64,000 nt of DNA, taken from positions 1-64,000 of the forward strand of contig CALBDS010000043.1 in assembly GCA_937927415.1 (NCBI GenBank), in the 5' to 3' direction. A program made the translations under genes and the position numbers. This DNA comes from an uncultured Rhodospirillaceae bacterium. GTDB lineage: Bacteria > Pseudomonadota > Alphaproteobacteria > Azospirillales > Azospirillaceae. The notes beneath the pieces were generated by a model that was not told the origin of the DNA, searched no databases, and saw only the letters and a list, made by a program, of their open reading frames with translations. This document shows positions 17,968 through 26,197 of this stretch, one piece after another; position 1 is the stretch's first letter, and the number at the start of each line of letters is the position of its first letter.

Positions 17968-18693
17968 ATGATCCCCGTTTCCCGCACCGATCCCGGCGCC
18001 CGGCTGGCGCAGGCCCTGTCCCGGCCCCTGTTCCTGCTGGCCGCCGCGCCGGGCACGCCGACGGAGGCCGTCGCCGCGGCCCTGACCGCTCAGGCATCAT
18101 TCGCCGTGGGCGGCAACGGCCATTTCACCGACGCCCTGGCCGTGCCGCTGAAGGATGTGCTGTCCGGCTACAACGAAACCCATGACGGGGCGTCCGCCTT
18201 CACCCAGGCGGATTTCCGCCAGTTGATGCGCACCGCCATCGGCCTGTGCCTCGCCCGGCTGCCGGGGATGGACGGGGCACGGGTTCTGGGCACCACCGTC
18301 ACCGTCCATGCCCACAATCTGGATTTCTTCGACCTGCTGTTTCCGGCCATGAAGGTGGTGCATGTGGTGTGCGATGGCCGCGCCCTGGTGCCGCCCGGTG
18401 CGGAGGCGGAGGCGGAGGCCCATGTGTGGGCTGACGCCGTGGGCACCGCCTGCCGTTTCGGCGCCTCCCGCCCCGAGCGGTATTTTGAAATGCGGCTGGA
18501 GGATCTGGCCGGCGGCGATGCGGCCGCGCATTGGCACGCCCTGGTCCGCTTCCTGCTGGACGGTGATGCCGCCAATGGCGACAGCCTTCCCCCCGCCATC
18601 ACCCTGCCCCCCGCCCCGGCGGACGGTGCAGCGGTGGATGATGCGGCGCTGGCGCGCATGGCCCCGCTCTTGCGGCAGTTCGACTATCTCTGA
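17968..18693 (+). CDS. Divergent sulfotransferase-like protein of unknown function
   Basis: This 241-residue protein is not clearly assignable. The segment MKVVHVVCDGRALVPP resembles the PAPS-binding strand and loop of sulfotransferases (usually R-DGRD), and LFLLAAAPGTPTEAV could be a degenerate N-terminal phosphate-binding loop lacking the usual Lys. RPERYFEMRLEDLAGG also matches the late sulfotransferase pattern. If the assignment is right, key catalytic residues have been lost. It follows the metallophosphoesterase gene closely. Confidence 0.5.
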   Translation: MIPVSRTDPGARLAQALSRPLFLLAAAPGTPTEAVAAALTAQASFAVGGNGHFTDALAVPLKDVLSGYNETHDGASAFTQADFRQLMRTAIGLCLARLPGMDGARVLGTTVTVHAHNLDFFDLLFPAMKVVHVVCDGRALVPPGAEAEAEAHVWADAVGTACRFGASRPERYFEMRLEDLAGGDAAAHWHALVRFLLDGDAANGDSLPPAITLPPAPADGAAVDDAALARMAPLLRQFDYL

Positions 18694-18729
18694 TCCACTG
18701 CCCCCGTCGCTCACCGAACGGAACCGCCC

Positions 18730-19656
18730 ATGCCCCGGCTGCCCTTTGCCGCCCCGCCCCTGGCCGCGGCCCTGATGATGCTGACCCTGCCCGCCGCCCC
18801 GGCGGGTGCCGCCAGCTTCGACTGCGCTCAGGCCAGCACGCCTGAGGAGCGGATGATCTGCAGCGTCCCGGCGCTCGACAGGGCCGATGCTGCGGTGGGG
18901 GCGGCGTACAAGGCGCTGATGGATGCGGTGGCCGGCGACGAGACCGCCCGCGGCATCGCGCGTGGCGAACAGCGGGCCTGGGTCACCCGGCGCAACCGCG
19001 CCTGCGGCTTCGGGCCGGGGGCGGCGGCCGGGGTCGCCGATCCCGCCGCCTGCCTGGACGACGCGATGACCCGGCGGGTCCGGCAATTGACGGCGTTGCG
19101 CGTTGATCCGGCCCTGGGTGCCCGGCTGCGCACGGTCACCGTCACCGAGGGGAAACCCGGTGCCCGCGTGTTCATCCAGGCCGACCGCCCCGAAATCGCC
19201 GACCCTGCCCACCCCGGTGCTGCCGCCTTCAACGAGGCGATGCAGCGATTCATCGCGGGGGAGATCCGGACCTTCCGCACCGACTCCGCCGACCTGCCGG
19301 AGGGGATGGAGGCGGAACTGCTCCTGACCGCCGACACCTCTATCCCCGCCCCCGGCTTCATCTCGGTGCAGTTTCTGGCCGAGGGGGTGCAGGGCAACGG
19401 CTTCCGCTTTGCCGCCGGGGTGACGCTGGACCTGACGCGGGGCCGTTCCATGTCACCGGAAGAGGTGTTCGGCACCCGGAACTGGCTGGCTGCGGCCACC
19501 GCCGCCTGCCGCACCGCCGTCGCCGACATGCCGGAAAACTGCACGGCCTCCGATCTGCAAAACCCACGAAACTGGCGGTTCGAACCGGGCCGCGGGGTTC
19601 TCACGCTGCTGCTGCCCGGCAAGGAACTGCGCGAAATCCCGGTCCCCACCCGCTAA
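18730..19656 (+). CDS. Secreted LprI-domain protein with C-terminal DUF3298-like region
   Basis: This 308-residue protein has a signal peptide (about 1-27, ending PAGAAS). An LprI-type cysteine-containing domain follows: SFDCAQASTPEERMICSVPALDRAD then QRAWVTRRNRACG and the paired Cys in PAACLDDAMTRR. LprI domains inhibit lysozymes in some bacteria. The C-terminal half (about 130-305) contains ISVQFLAEGVQGNGFRF and MSPEEVF, reminiscent of DUF3298/RsiV-type domains. A periplasmic role in envelope protection is plausible but not shown. Confidence 0.75.
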   Translation: MPRLPFAAPPLAAALMMLTLPAAPAGAASFDCAQASTPEERMICSVPALDRADAAVGAAYKALMDAVAGDETARGIARGEQRAWVTRRNRACGFGPGAAAGVADPAACLDDAMTRRVRQLTALRVDPALGARLRTVTVTEGKPGARVFIQADRPEIADPAHPGAAAFNEAMQRFIAGEIRTFRTDSADLPEGMEAELLLTADTSIPAPGFISVQFLAEGVQGNGFRFAAGVTLDLTRGRSMSPEEVFGTRNWLAAATAACRTAVADMPENCTASDLQNPRNWRFEPGRGVLTLLLPGKELREIPVPTR

Positions 19657-19661
19657 CCCCC

Positions 19662-19760
19662 TGGGATGCAAGGGCCTTCGGCCCTATCCTTTGGGATGCA
19701 AGGGCCTTCGGCCCTTGCTGGGGGCGCCGGGGGCAAAGCCCCTGGCAATACCCTTACATC
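19662..19760. terminator. Duplicated hairpin block between convergent genes
   Basis: A 24-base unit beginning TGGGATGCAAGGGCC occurs at 19662-19685 and again at 19692-19715. Each copy forms a stem of up to 7 bp closed by TTC (in the second copy AAGGGCC at 19700-19706 with GGCCCTT at 19710-19716). A further GC stem-loop around 19729-19744 follows. The block separates the LprI-type gene from the convergent TraB-like gene and probably ends transcription from both sides. Confidence 0.6.
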
Positions 19761-20578
19761 GCCCGCACGCCCATGGTGCGTACGACGCTCCACCCCTGCC
19801 CTGCGGCCAGCAGCCGGCTGCGGATGGCGCCGATGTGGGCCTGCCCATAGAGGATCAGGATGTTCCGCCCGGCCTCGTCCTGGATGGCCTGCGCCACCTT
19901 GGCTTCCCGCTTGATGGTCAGCCCTTCGGGCAGGCCGGCGTGAAGCCAGCTTCCCGACGCGGCGGCGGCCAAGCCGATGCGGACGGCGGCGCGCACGCGC
20001 ACCTGCACCCACGGCGGCAGCCCGGCGAACCCGTCGCGGGCCGCGGCCAGATCCAGCGGCTCCTCGTCCGCCTCCGCCGGGGGCAAGGCCGCCAGCAGGT
20101 CGGAGAGGGAAATGTCCACGTTGCGTTCGTCGGGGCCGGGGTCGCCCAGCAGGGCGCGGTTGTCCTGCAGCACCAGCCCGTCGCCCAGCAGCGTGGAGAG
20201 CATCATATAAGGATGCTCGCCGGAGTCCGGCGACCAGCCCGCACCCAGCCGCTTCATCACCTCGGCCGTGCCGGCCTTGGCGTCGTCGCCGGGGTCGGGG
20301 CGCACTTCTTCGTAAAAGACCAGCCAGCCGGCCCGCCGCCGCTCGGCCACCAGTTCGGCGACGTCGCGGTAAAAGCGCGGTTCGGCCACATGGACCATGC
20401 CCTGCATTTCCACGGTGCGGGTGCCGTCGGTCATGGTGACGCGGCTGAGCACCATCGGCACATGGTCGGCGATGACGGGCAAGGCGGCGAAAACGCCCCC
20501 CCCGGCCACCAGCACCACCGCCACCAGCACGGCGACGGTCACCAGCAGCACACGCACGAGGCGCCAGACAAATCTCAT
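19754..20578 (-). CDS. Membrane-anchored TraB/GumN-like protein
   Basis: This 274-residue protein has one N-terminal transmembrane helix (VLLVTVAVLVAVVLVAGGGVF) and then a domain with VHVAEPRFYRDVAELV, a following FYEEVR acidic strand and a late GRNILILYGQAHIGAIRSRL. These features fit the TraB/PrgY/GumN (Tiki-like) fold, where conserved Glu and His residues form a putative metalloprotease-like site. Here the usual GxxH of the first motif is VHVAE. The function is unknown; the domain probably faces the periplasm. Confidence 0.65.
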   Translation of the reverse strand: MRFVWRLVRVLLVTVAVLVAVVLVAGGGVFAALPVIADHVPMVLSRVTMTDGTRTVEMQGMVHVAEPRFYRDVAELVAERRRAGWLVFYEEVRPDPGDDAKAGTAEVMKRLGAGWSPDSGEHPYMMLSTLLGDGLVLQDNRALLGDPGPDERNVDISLSDLLAALPPAEADEEPLDLAAARDGFAGLPPWVQVRVRAAVRIGLAAAASGSWLHAGLPEGLTIKREAKVAQAIQDEAGRNILILYGQAHIGAIRSRLLAAGQGWSVVRTMGVRAM

Positions 20579-20590
20579 CGAATCAGGTCT

Positions 20591-21103
20591 TCATCGCTTG
20601 AGGGCCGCATAGCGCGGGGGAGGTGCCGGGATAAATTTCACCCGGTCATCCTCGTTCAGCATCCCCATCATCACCTTGCGGAATCCCTCCACCGCCTCCG
20701 CCCCCGCCATGCGATAGGCGCGGGCGATGCGGTGGCGCTGGGTTTCCGACAGTTGCCGTTCCAGATCGATCCCCTTTTCCGTCAGCTCCAGCAGGCGCTG
20801 GCGGCGGTCACGGGTGCCGGTGGTCTGCTGCACATAGCCCTGGCGCACCAATTCGCCCAGAACCCGCGACAGGCTCTGTTTGGTGATGCGCAGGATGCCC
20901 AGCAGGTCGGTCACGGTGATGCGGGGATGGCGGCCGACGAAATAGATCACACGATGGTGCGCCCGCCCGAAACCGATCTTCGCCAGGATGGCGTCGGGTT
21001 CGGCGGTGAACTCGCGGTAGGCATAGAACAGCAGTTCCATGCCGGTGCGCAGTTCCTCTTCGCGCAGGTAAAGCTGGTTGACGCCGGCTTTGATGTCGGA
21101 CAT
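20591..21103 (-). CDS. MarR family transcriptional regulator
   Basis: This 170-residue protein has the MarR winged-helix region: LAKIGFGRAHHRVIYFVGRHP, the recognition segment LLGILRITKQSLSRVLGELV and the wing GTRDRRQRLLELTEKG. Such proteins repress small regulons and respond to aromatic or oxidative ligands. It lies 12 bases before the TraB-like gene on the same strand, and divergently from the dynamin-like gene across a 310-base gap, either of which may be a target. Confidence 0.92.
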   Translation of the reverse strand: MSDIKAGVNQLYLREEELRTGMELLFYAYREFTAEPDAILAKIGFGRAHHRVIYFVGRHPRITVTDLLGILRITKQSLSRVLGELVRQGYVQQTTGTRDRRQRLLELTEKGIDLERQLSETQRHRIARAYRMAGAEAVEGFRKVMMGMLNEDDRVKFIPAPPPRYAALKR

Positions 21104-21413
21104 GGCGGCTGTCGGCTCGCTCCGTTCGAAACGTGGGGAAGGCTTGCGATTAGGTCAGCGATTCAGACATAAGCGATACCCCGGCCTGCGGCAAGGAATC
21201 GCTTGTGCGGCTGTTTCGTGGAGTCTTGTGTAAAACGTGGCATCCGCTTTGACAACGGAACGAACGTCGCGCCCCCGCCGTTCCGGGGCCGGGGGCGCGG
21301 CGATTGCCCGCGGCAAATTTTCGCGGTTGCCGGCGGCGGGGCGTGCTATGAACCCCCACGGAAAAAAACAGCCCGCCCCGGACGGGACCGGGCGATAACG
21401 GCGGATACGGCGG
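21104..21413. promoter_or_regulatory. Divergent region between marR-like and dynamin-like genes
   Basis: No gene is visible in these 310 bases. A strong hairpin lies at 21269-21298 (GCGCCCCCG/CGGGGGCGC, 9 bp). A perfect TTGACA occurs at 21249-21254, but no matching -10 follows at the right distance. The last part carries the poly-A run before the dynamin-like gene. Confidence 0.5.
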
Positions 21414-22883
21414 ATGACCCCACGGCAAGCCCTGCAGCAGCGCCTGAACGCGCTGGAAAACCATCTGAAGTCGGAAAACCCGAACCTTCTGCCGATCATC
21501 CCCACCTACCGGCAGTTCGACCGGCTGCTGTATTCCATGGGGCTGCTCACCGACGACGAATCGCTGGCGACCCGCATTCCGTGGTGGCCGATGATTGCGG
21601 TGCTGGGCACCTTTTCCGCCGGCAAGTCCAGCTTCCTCAACACCACGCTGGGCGCCAGCCTGCAGAACACCGGCAATCAGGCGGTGGACGACAAGTTCAC
21701 CGTCATCTGCTACGGCGCCGACACCAAGTACGAACCGCTGCCGGGCACGGCGCTGAACGCCGACCCGCGCTTCCCCTTCTACCGCATCTCCGACGAGATC
21801 GAGAAGGTGGCGGCGGGTGAAGGCAAGCGCATCGACAGCTATCTGCAGCTGAAGACGCTGAAGAACGAGAGCGTGCGCGGCAAGATCTTCATCGATTCCC
21901 CCGGCTTCGACGCCGACGACCAGCGGCGCTCGGTGCTGCGCCTGACCGACCACATCATCGAACTGTCGGATCTGGTGCTGGTGTTCTTCGACGCCCGCCA
22001 CCCCGAACCCGGCGCCATGCAGGACACGCTGCAGCATCTGGTGTCGAAATCGGTGCGCCGGGCCGACGCGCGCAAGTTCATCTATGTGCTGAACCAGATC
22101 GATACCACGTGGAAAGAGGACAACGCCGAGGCGGTGTTCGGCGCGTGGCAGCGCGCCATCGCCCAGTCGGGGCTGGTCAGCGGCCGGTTCTATGCCATCT
22201 ACAACAAGAAAGCCGCCCCGCCCATCGACGACGAAACCCTGCGCGCCCGGTACGAGGCCAAGTGCGATGCCGACCTGAACGAGATCCAGGGCCGCATCGC
22301 CGAGGTGGAGGTGGGCCGCGGCTACCGCATCGTCGGGATGCTCGATTCGCTGACCAAGGAACTGGAGGGGGAGATCATCCCCTTCCTGCAGGACACGCTG
22401 GCCCGCTGGCGCCGCGGGGTTCTGATCGGCGATGCCGTGTGGGCGGGTCTGCTGGCGGTCATCCTCGGCGGGCTGGCCTATCTGATCGGCGGGGATGCGC
22501 TGGGCCGTTTCGCCCTGTGGCTGGGCGATGCCGGAAGCGAGCCGGACAGCAGCGGCGTGCCGGTGCGGCTGGTGGTGGCGCTGGTGCTGCTGCTGGGGGT
22601 GTTCCTGGCCGGGCACCACTGGATTCGCGGCTGGGTGGCCCGCCGGATCGCCCGGGATCTGCCCGAACGCATGGGCGAGGCCGACCTGAACCCCCGCAAC
22701 GCCTTTCTGCGCAACACCCGCTTCTTCCGGCTGGCGTTCCGCAAGAAGCCGGTGGGCTGGGGCACGCGGGCCAAGGGCCGCATCTTCGCCATCCGCGAAG
22801 CGGTGGCGCAGCATGTCCAGCGCCTGAACGATCTCTACACCGATCCGGCCGGGCGCCGCCCGCACCCGACCAAGGACGAGTAA
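21414..22883 (+). CDS. Dynamin-like GTPase with C-terminal membrane segments
   Basis: This 489-residue protein carries a dynamin-type GTPase domain: G1 GTFSAGKSS (residues 65-73), a G2 threonine region around QAVDDKFTVICYG, G3 DSPGFD and G4 NQID. After a helical stretch there are two transmembrane helices (about 340-362 and 382-402) and a basic cytosolic tail with RNTRFFRLAFRKKP. Bacterial dynamin-like proteins remodel or repair membranes. The single-protein arrangement with a paired TM hairpin differs from the two-gene type. Confidence 0.85.
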   Translation: MTPRQALQQRLNALENHLKSENPNLLPIIPTYRQFDRLLYSMGLLTDDESLATRIPWWPMIAVLGTFSAGKSSFLNTTLGASLQNTGNQAVDDKFTVICYGADTKYEPLPGTALNADPRFPFYRISDEIEKVAAGEGKRIDSYLQLKTLKNESVRGKIFIDSPGFDADDQRRSVLRLTDHIIELSDLVLVFFDARHPEPGAMQDTLQHLVSKSVRRADARKFIYVLNQIDTTWKEDNAEAVFGAWQRAIAQSGLVSGRFYAIYNKKAAPPIDDETLRARYEAKCDADLNEIQGRIAEVEVGRGYRIVGMLDSLTKELEGEIIPFLQDTLARWRRGVLIGDAVWAGLLAVILGGLAYLIGGDALGRFALWLGDAGSEPDSSGVPVRLVVALVLLLGVFLAGHHWIRGWVARRIARDLPERMGEADLNPRNAFLRNTRFFRLAFRKKPVGWGTRAKGRIFAIREAVAQHVQRLNDLYTDPAGRRPHPTKDE

Positions 22884-22985
22884 TTCGGCATCCCCCCGGT
22901 AATAACCGGTGAAAGGAACCGGCTCTTTTCCCCTGCAACGGAAAGCGTGTATCGTCGCTTTTTCTGTTGCGGGGGATATTGATCC

Positions 22986-23726
22986 ATGCGTTTTTCCATA
23001 TCATTGTATGCCGTCTCGGCCATCATCCTTGCCGGCTGCGCCACCGGGCCGGACGCGGAAACGGCGGGAGCACCGGCGAACCCGGTGCGTGCAGCCTATG
23101 ACGCCAGCATCAGCGACACCGCCGTCTACCGCGACTCCAACGTCCGGCAACTGACGCCGCTCACCTACCCCATCCAGGCCGTGACCCTGACCGGCAACAC
23201 CGCCTGGGCCGATGGCAAGGAGGGGCAGACGGTCACCGTCAACAGCAGCTATGGCATGTGGATCACCGTGGAGCCGGAGGTGCGGACCATCTGCCGCACC
23301 TATGCCAAGGATACGGTGATCGAGGGGCTGCACTATCTGCTGGGCCTGCAGCCGGTGAAGCCGGGGGATGAAAAGGCCCGCTTCGTCCGCTTCACCATCG
23401 ACGCCCCTCAGGCGACCGGCCCCACGGGCCAGGGGGTGTACCGCCCCTGCGCCAACCCCGATCCCACCGCCCCATCCTGCGGCAACCAGATCAAGGGGAC
23501 GCCGGCCTATGCATCGTGGTTCGCCAACCAGATGGCCTATTCATACCAAGTGAATCCCGACCTGAACAAAACCGGCTATCCCTGGACCCGGCTGGGCTAC
23601 ACCTATGACTGGACGCCGGGCCGCACCGACCACCGTGGGGCGCAGGAATACATCGTGCCGGGCGGCACCAAGGTCCGCGTGACCCAGATCGTCGCCCCCG
23701 AGGTCTATTGCGCCGCCGCCCCCTGA
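22986..23726 (+). CDS. Predicted lipoprotein of unknown function
   Basis: This 246-residue protein has a lipoprotein signal peptide with lipobox LAGC at about residues 16-19. The mature part contains four to five cysteines (TICRTYAK, YRPCANPDP, APSCGNQ, VYCAAAP), presumably in disulfides, and no family was recognised. The Asp-free position after Cys (Ala) suggests sorting to the outer membrane. It stands alone between the dynamin-like gene and a strong hairpin. Confidence 0.7.
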   Translation: MRFSISLYAVSAIILAGCATGPDAETAGAPANPVRAAYDASISDTAVYRDSNVRQLTPLTYPIQAVTLTGNTAWADGKEGQTVTVNSSYGMWITVEPEVRTICRTYAKDTVIEGLHYLLGLQPVKPGDEKARFVRFTIDAPQATGPTGQGVYRPCANPDPTAPSCGNQIKGTPAYASWFANQMAYSYQVNPDLNKTGYPWTRLGYTYDWTPGRTDHRGAQEYIVPGGTKVRVTQIVAPEVYCAAAP

Positions 23727-23759
23727 TCCCGTGTGGTTTTCGCCCAAAGACGCATGAAC

Positions 23760-23796
23760 GGAAGGGCAATCCCGCGTTTGCGGGCATTGCCCTTCC
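23760..23796. terminator. Long hairpin between the lipoprotein gene and aroQ
   Basis: A 16-bp stem with one bulged C forms from GGAAGGGCAAT (23760-23770) plus CCCGC (23771-23775), loop GTTT, and GCGGG (23780-23784) plus ATTGCCCTTCC (23786-23796). There is no T-run, so it may be a Rho-assisted terminator or a REP-like element. It lies 34 bases after the lipoprotein stop. Confidence 0.6.
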
Positions 23797-23852
23797 GCGG
23801 GGGCGTGCTATAAACGCGGCGAACCGAGATAACCATCCGAAGGCGTGGTCCC

Positions 23853-24305
23853 GTGGCGATCGACGCATCCGTGCTGATTCTGAACGGCCCGAACCTCAAC
23901 ATGCTGGGGGTGCGGGAACCGCAGATCTATGGCTCCCTGACCCTGGACGATGTGGAGTCCATGTGCCAGGAGCACGCCCAACACCTGGGGCTGGAGGTGG
24001 ATTTCCGCCAGTCCAACCACGAAGGCGAACTGGTCACCTGGATCCAACAGGCCCGGTCGGAAAACGACGGCATCATCATCAACGCCGGCGCCTACAGCCA
24101 CACCTCGCTTGCCATCCTGGACGCGCTGATCCTGGCCGAGCTGCCGGTGGTCGAGGTGCACCTGTCGAACATCTTCAAGCGCGAGCCGTTCCGCCACCAT
24201 TCCCACGTGACATCGGTCGCGCGCGGGATGATCTGCGGATTCGGCCCGCACGGCTATGTGCTGGGGCTGGACGCCATGGCCCAGATCCTGCGCAACCGTT
24301 CCTGA
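23853..24305 (+). CDS. aroQ: Type II 3-dehydroquinate dehydratase
   Basis: This 150-residue enzyme catalyses the third step of the shikimate pathway. It has the type II signatures LNGPNLNMLGVREPQIYG (catalytic Tyr near residue 27), NAGAYSHTSLA, VEVHLSNIFKREPFRHHS and VARGMICGFG. The start is a GTG at 23853; no upstream ATG fits. It is followed by accB and accC, a neighbourhood common in alphaproteobacteria. Confidence 0.97.
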   Translation: MAIDASVLILNGPNLNMLGVREPQIYGSLTLDDVESMCQEHAQHLGLEVDFRQSNHEGELVTWIQQARSENDGIIINAGAYSHTSLAILDALILAELPVVEVHLSNIFKREPFRHHSHVTSVARGMICGFGPHGYVLGLDAMAQILRNRS

Positions 24306-24385
24306 CACCCCGTCTCCCCGCGCGGCGGTTCTGCCGCCGGCCCGCCGCCCGCGCGTTTTGAATTGTGTGAACCCGGACTGAAACG

Positions 24386-24832
24386 ATGGCCACTTTCGAT
24401 ATTGACGGCGACCTGATCCGCAAGCTGGCGGACCTTCTGCGCGAAACCGGCTTGAACGAGATCGAATTCGCCGAGGGCGAAAAGCGCATCCGCGTCAACC
24501 GCGGCGTGTCGGCCCCCCTGGCGGTCCAGGCCGCGGTGGCGGCTCCGGCCCCCGTGGCGGCCCCGGCGGCGGTCACCCCGGCGGCGGCCGCAGCCCATCC
24601 GGGTGCGGTGAAATCGCCCATGGTCGGCACCGCCTATGCCGCGCCGGAACCGGGGGCCGCCCCGTTCGTGCGCGTCGGCGACACGGTGAAGGCCGGGCAG
24701 ACCCTGCTCATCATCGAAGCCATGAAGGTGATGAACCCGATCAAGGCGCCCAAGGGCGGCACGGTCGTGGAGGTCATGGTGTCCGATTCGCAGCCGGTCG
24801 AGTACGGCGAAGTTCTGATGATCATCGAGTGA
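24386..24832 (+). CDS. accB: Acetyl-CoA carboxylase biotin carboxyl carrier protein
   Basis: This 148-residue carrier of acetyl-CoA carboxylase has an N-terminal domain, an Ala/Pro/Val linker (about 50-75) and a biotinyl domain. The biotinylated Lys lies in EAMKVMN at about residue 114. It supplies carboxybiotin for malonyl-CoA synthesis. It is 21 bases before accC. Confidence 0.97.
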   Translation: MATFDIDGDLIRKLADLLRETGLNEIEFAEGEKRIRVNRGVSAPLAVQAAVAAPAPVAAPAAVTPAAAAAHPGAVKSPMVGTAYAAPEPGAAPFVRVGDTVKAGQTLLIIEAMKVMNPIKAPKGGTVVEVMVSDSQPVEYGEVLMIIE

Positions 24833-24853
24833 TAAGGGGCCACTCCCTTGGCG

Positions 24854-26197
24854 ATGTTTGAAAAGGTTCTGATTGCCAACCGCGGCGAGATCGCGTTGCG
24901 CATTCACCGCGCCTGCCGCGAGATGGGCATCCAGACCGTGGCGGTGCATTCCACCGCCGACGCCGATGCCATGCATGTGCGTCTGGCCGACGAAAGCGTG
25001 TGCATCGGCCCGCCGTCGGCCCGCGACAGCTATCTGAACATCCCGGCCATCCTGTCGGCGGCGGCCATCACCGGGGCCGACGCCATCCACCCCGGCATCG
25101 GCTTTCTGGCGGAAAACGCCCAGTTCGCCGAGATGGTGGAAGAGCACGGCTTCACCTTCATCGGCCCGACGGCGGAGCACATCCGCATCATGGGCGACAA
25201 GGTGACGGCCAAGTCCACGGTCAAGAACCTGGGCCTGCCGGTCGTTCCCGGCTCCGACGGCCCCGTCGCCTCGCTGGAGGAGGCGGAGGTGGTGGCCCGC
25301 GCCATCGGCTTCCCCGTGCTCATCAAGGCGGCGGCGGGCGGTGGCGGCAAGGGCATGAAGGTGGCCCGCAGCCCCGATTCCCTGCGCGAAGCCTATCAGC
25401 TTGCCCGTGGGGAGGCGCGCGCGGCCTTCGGCAACGATGAAGTCTACATCGAAAAGTATCTGGGCCACCCGCGCCACATCGAAATCCAGTTGCTGGGCGA
25501 CATGCACGGCAATTGCGTCCATTTCGGCGAGCGCGACTGTTCGGTCCAGCGCCGTCACCAGAAGGTGATCGAAGAGGCACCGTCACCGGCCCTGAACGCC
25601 GAGCAGCGGGACTTCATCGGCACCCTGGCCGCCAAGACCACCGCCGCCATCGGCTACCGCGGCGTCGGCACCATGGAGTTCCTGTTCGAAGACGGGCAGT
25701 TCTATTTCATCGAAATGAACACCCGCCTGCAGGTCGAGCACACGATTTCGGAAATGATCACCGGGATCGATCTGGTGCGCGAACAGATCCGGGTCGCCAC
25801 CGGGGCGCCGCTGGGCTACACCCAGGCCGACATCCGCTTCGAAGGCCACGCCATCGAATGCCGCATCAACGCCGAGCACCCGGAAACCTTCCTGCCGTCC
25901 CCCGGCCGGATCGACGGGTATCACGCGCCGGGCGGTCTGGGCGTGCGCATCGATTCGGCGCTGTACGACGGCTACCGCATCCCGCCGCACTATGACAGCC
26001 TGATCGCCAAGCTGGTGGTCCACGGCGCCACCCGCAACGAATGCCTGATGCGGCTGCGGCGGACGCTGGAGGAGTATGTGATCGGCGGCATCGACACCAC
26101 CTTGCCGCTGCACCAGAAGATCATCGCCCAGCCGTCGTTCATCGACGGCGCCTATGACATCCACTGGCTGGAACAGTTGATGGCCAAGGAGTCATGA
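24854..26197 (+). CDS. accC: Acetyl-CoA carboxylase biotin carboxylase subunit
   Basis: This 447-residue ATP-grasp enzyme carboxylates biotin on AccB. The N-terminal MFEKVLIANRGEIALRIHRA, the glycine-rich ATP loop KAAAGGGGKGMKVA, the FGERDCSVQRRHQKVIEEAPS segment and the catalytic EMNTRLQVEH are all intact. The frame opens at a TTG at 24848, but the ATG at 24854 gives the standard family start. Its stop overlaps folP as ATGA. Confidence 0.98.
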   Translation: MFEKVLIANRGEIALRIHRACREMGIQTVAVHSTADADAMHVRLADESVCIGPPSARDSYLNIPAILSAAAITGADAIHPGIGFLAENAQFAEMVEEHGFTFIGPTAEHIRIMGDKVTAKSTVKNLGLPVVPGSDGPVASLEEAEVVARAIGFPVLIKAAAGGGGKGMKVARSPDSLREAYQLARGEARAAFGNDEVYIEKYLGHPRHIEIQLLGDMHGNCVHFGERDCSVQRRHQKVIEEAPSPALNAEQRDFIGTLAAKTTAAIGYRGVGTMEFLFEDGQFYFIEMNTRLQVEHTISEMITGIDLVREQIRVATGAPLGYTQADIRFEGHAIECRINAEHPETFLPSPGRIDGYHAPGGLGVRIDSALYDGYRIPPHYDSLIAKLVVHGATRNECLMRLRRTLEEYVIGGIDTTLPLHQKIIAQPSFIDGAYDIHWLEQLMAKES

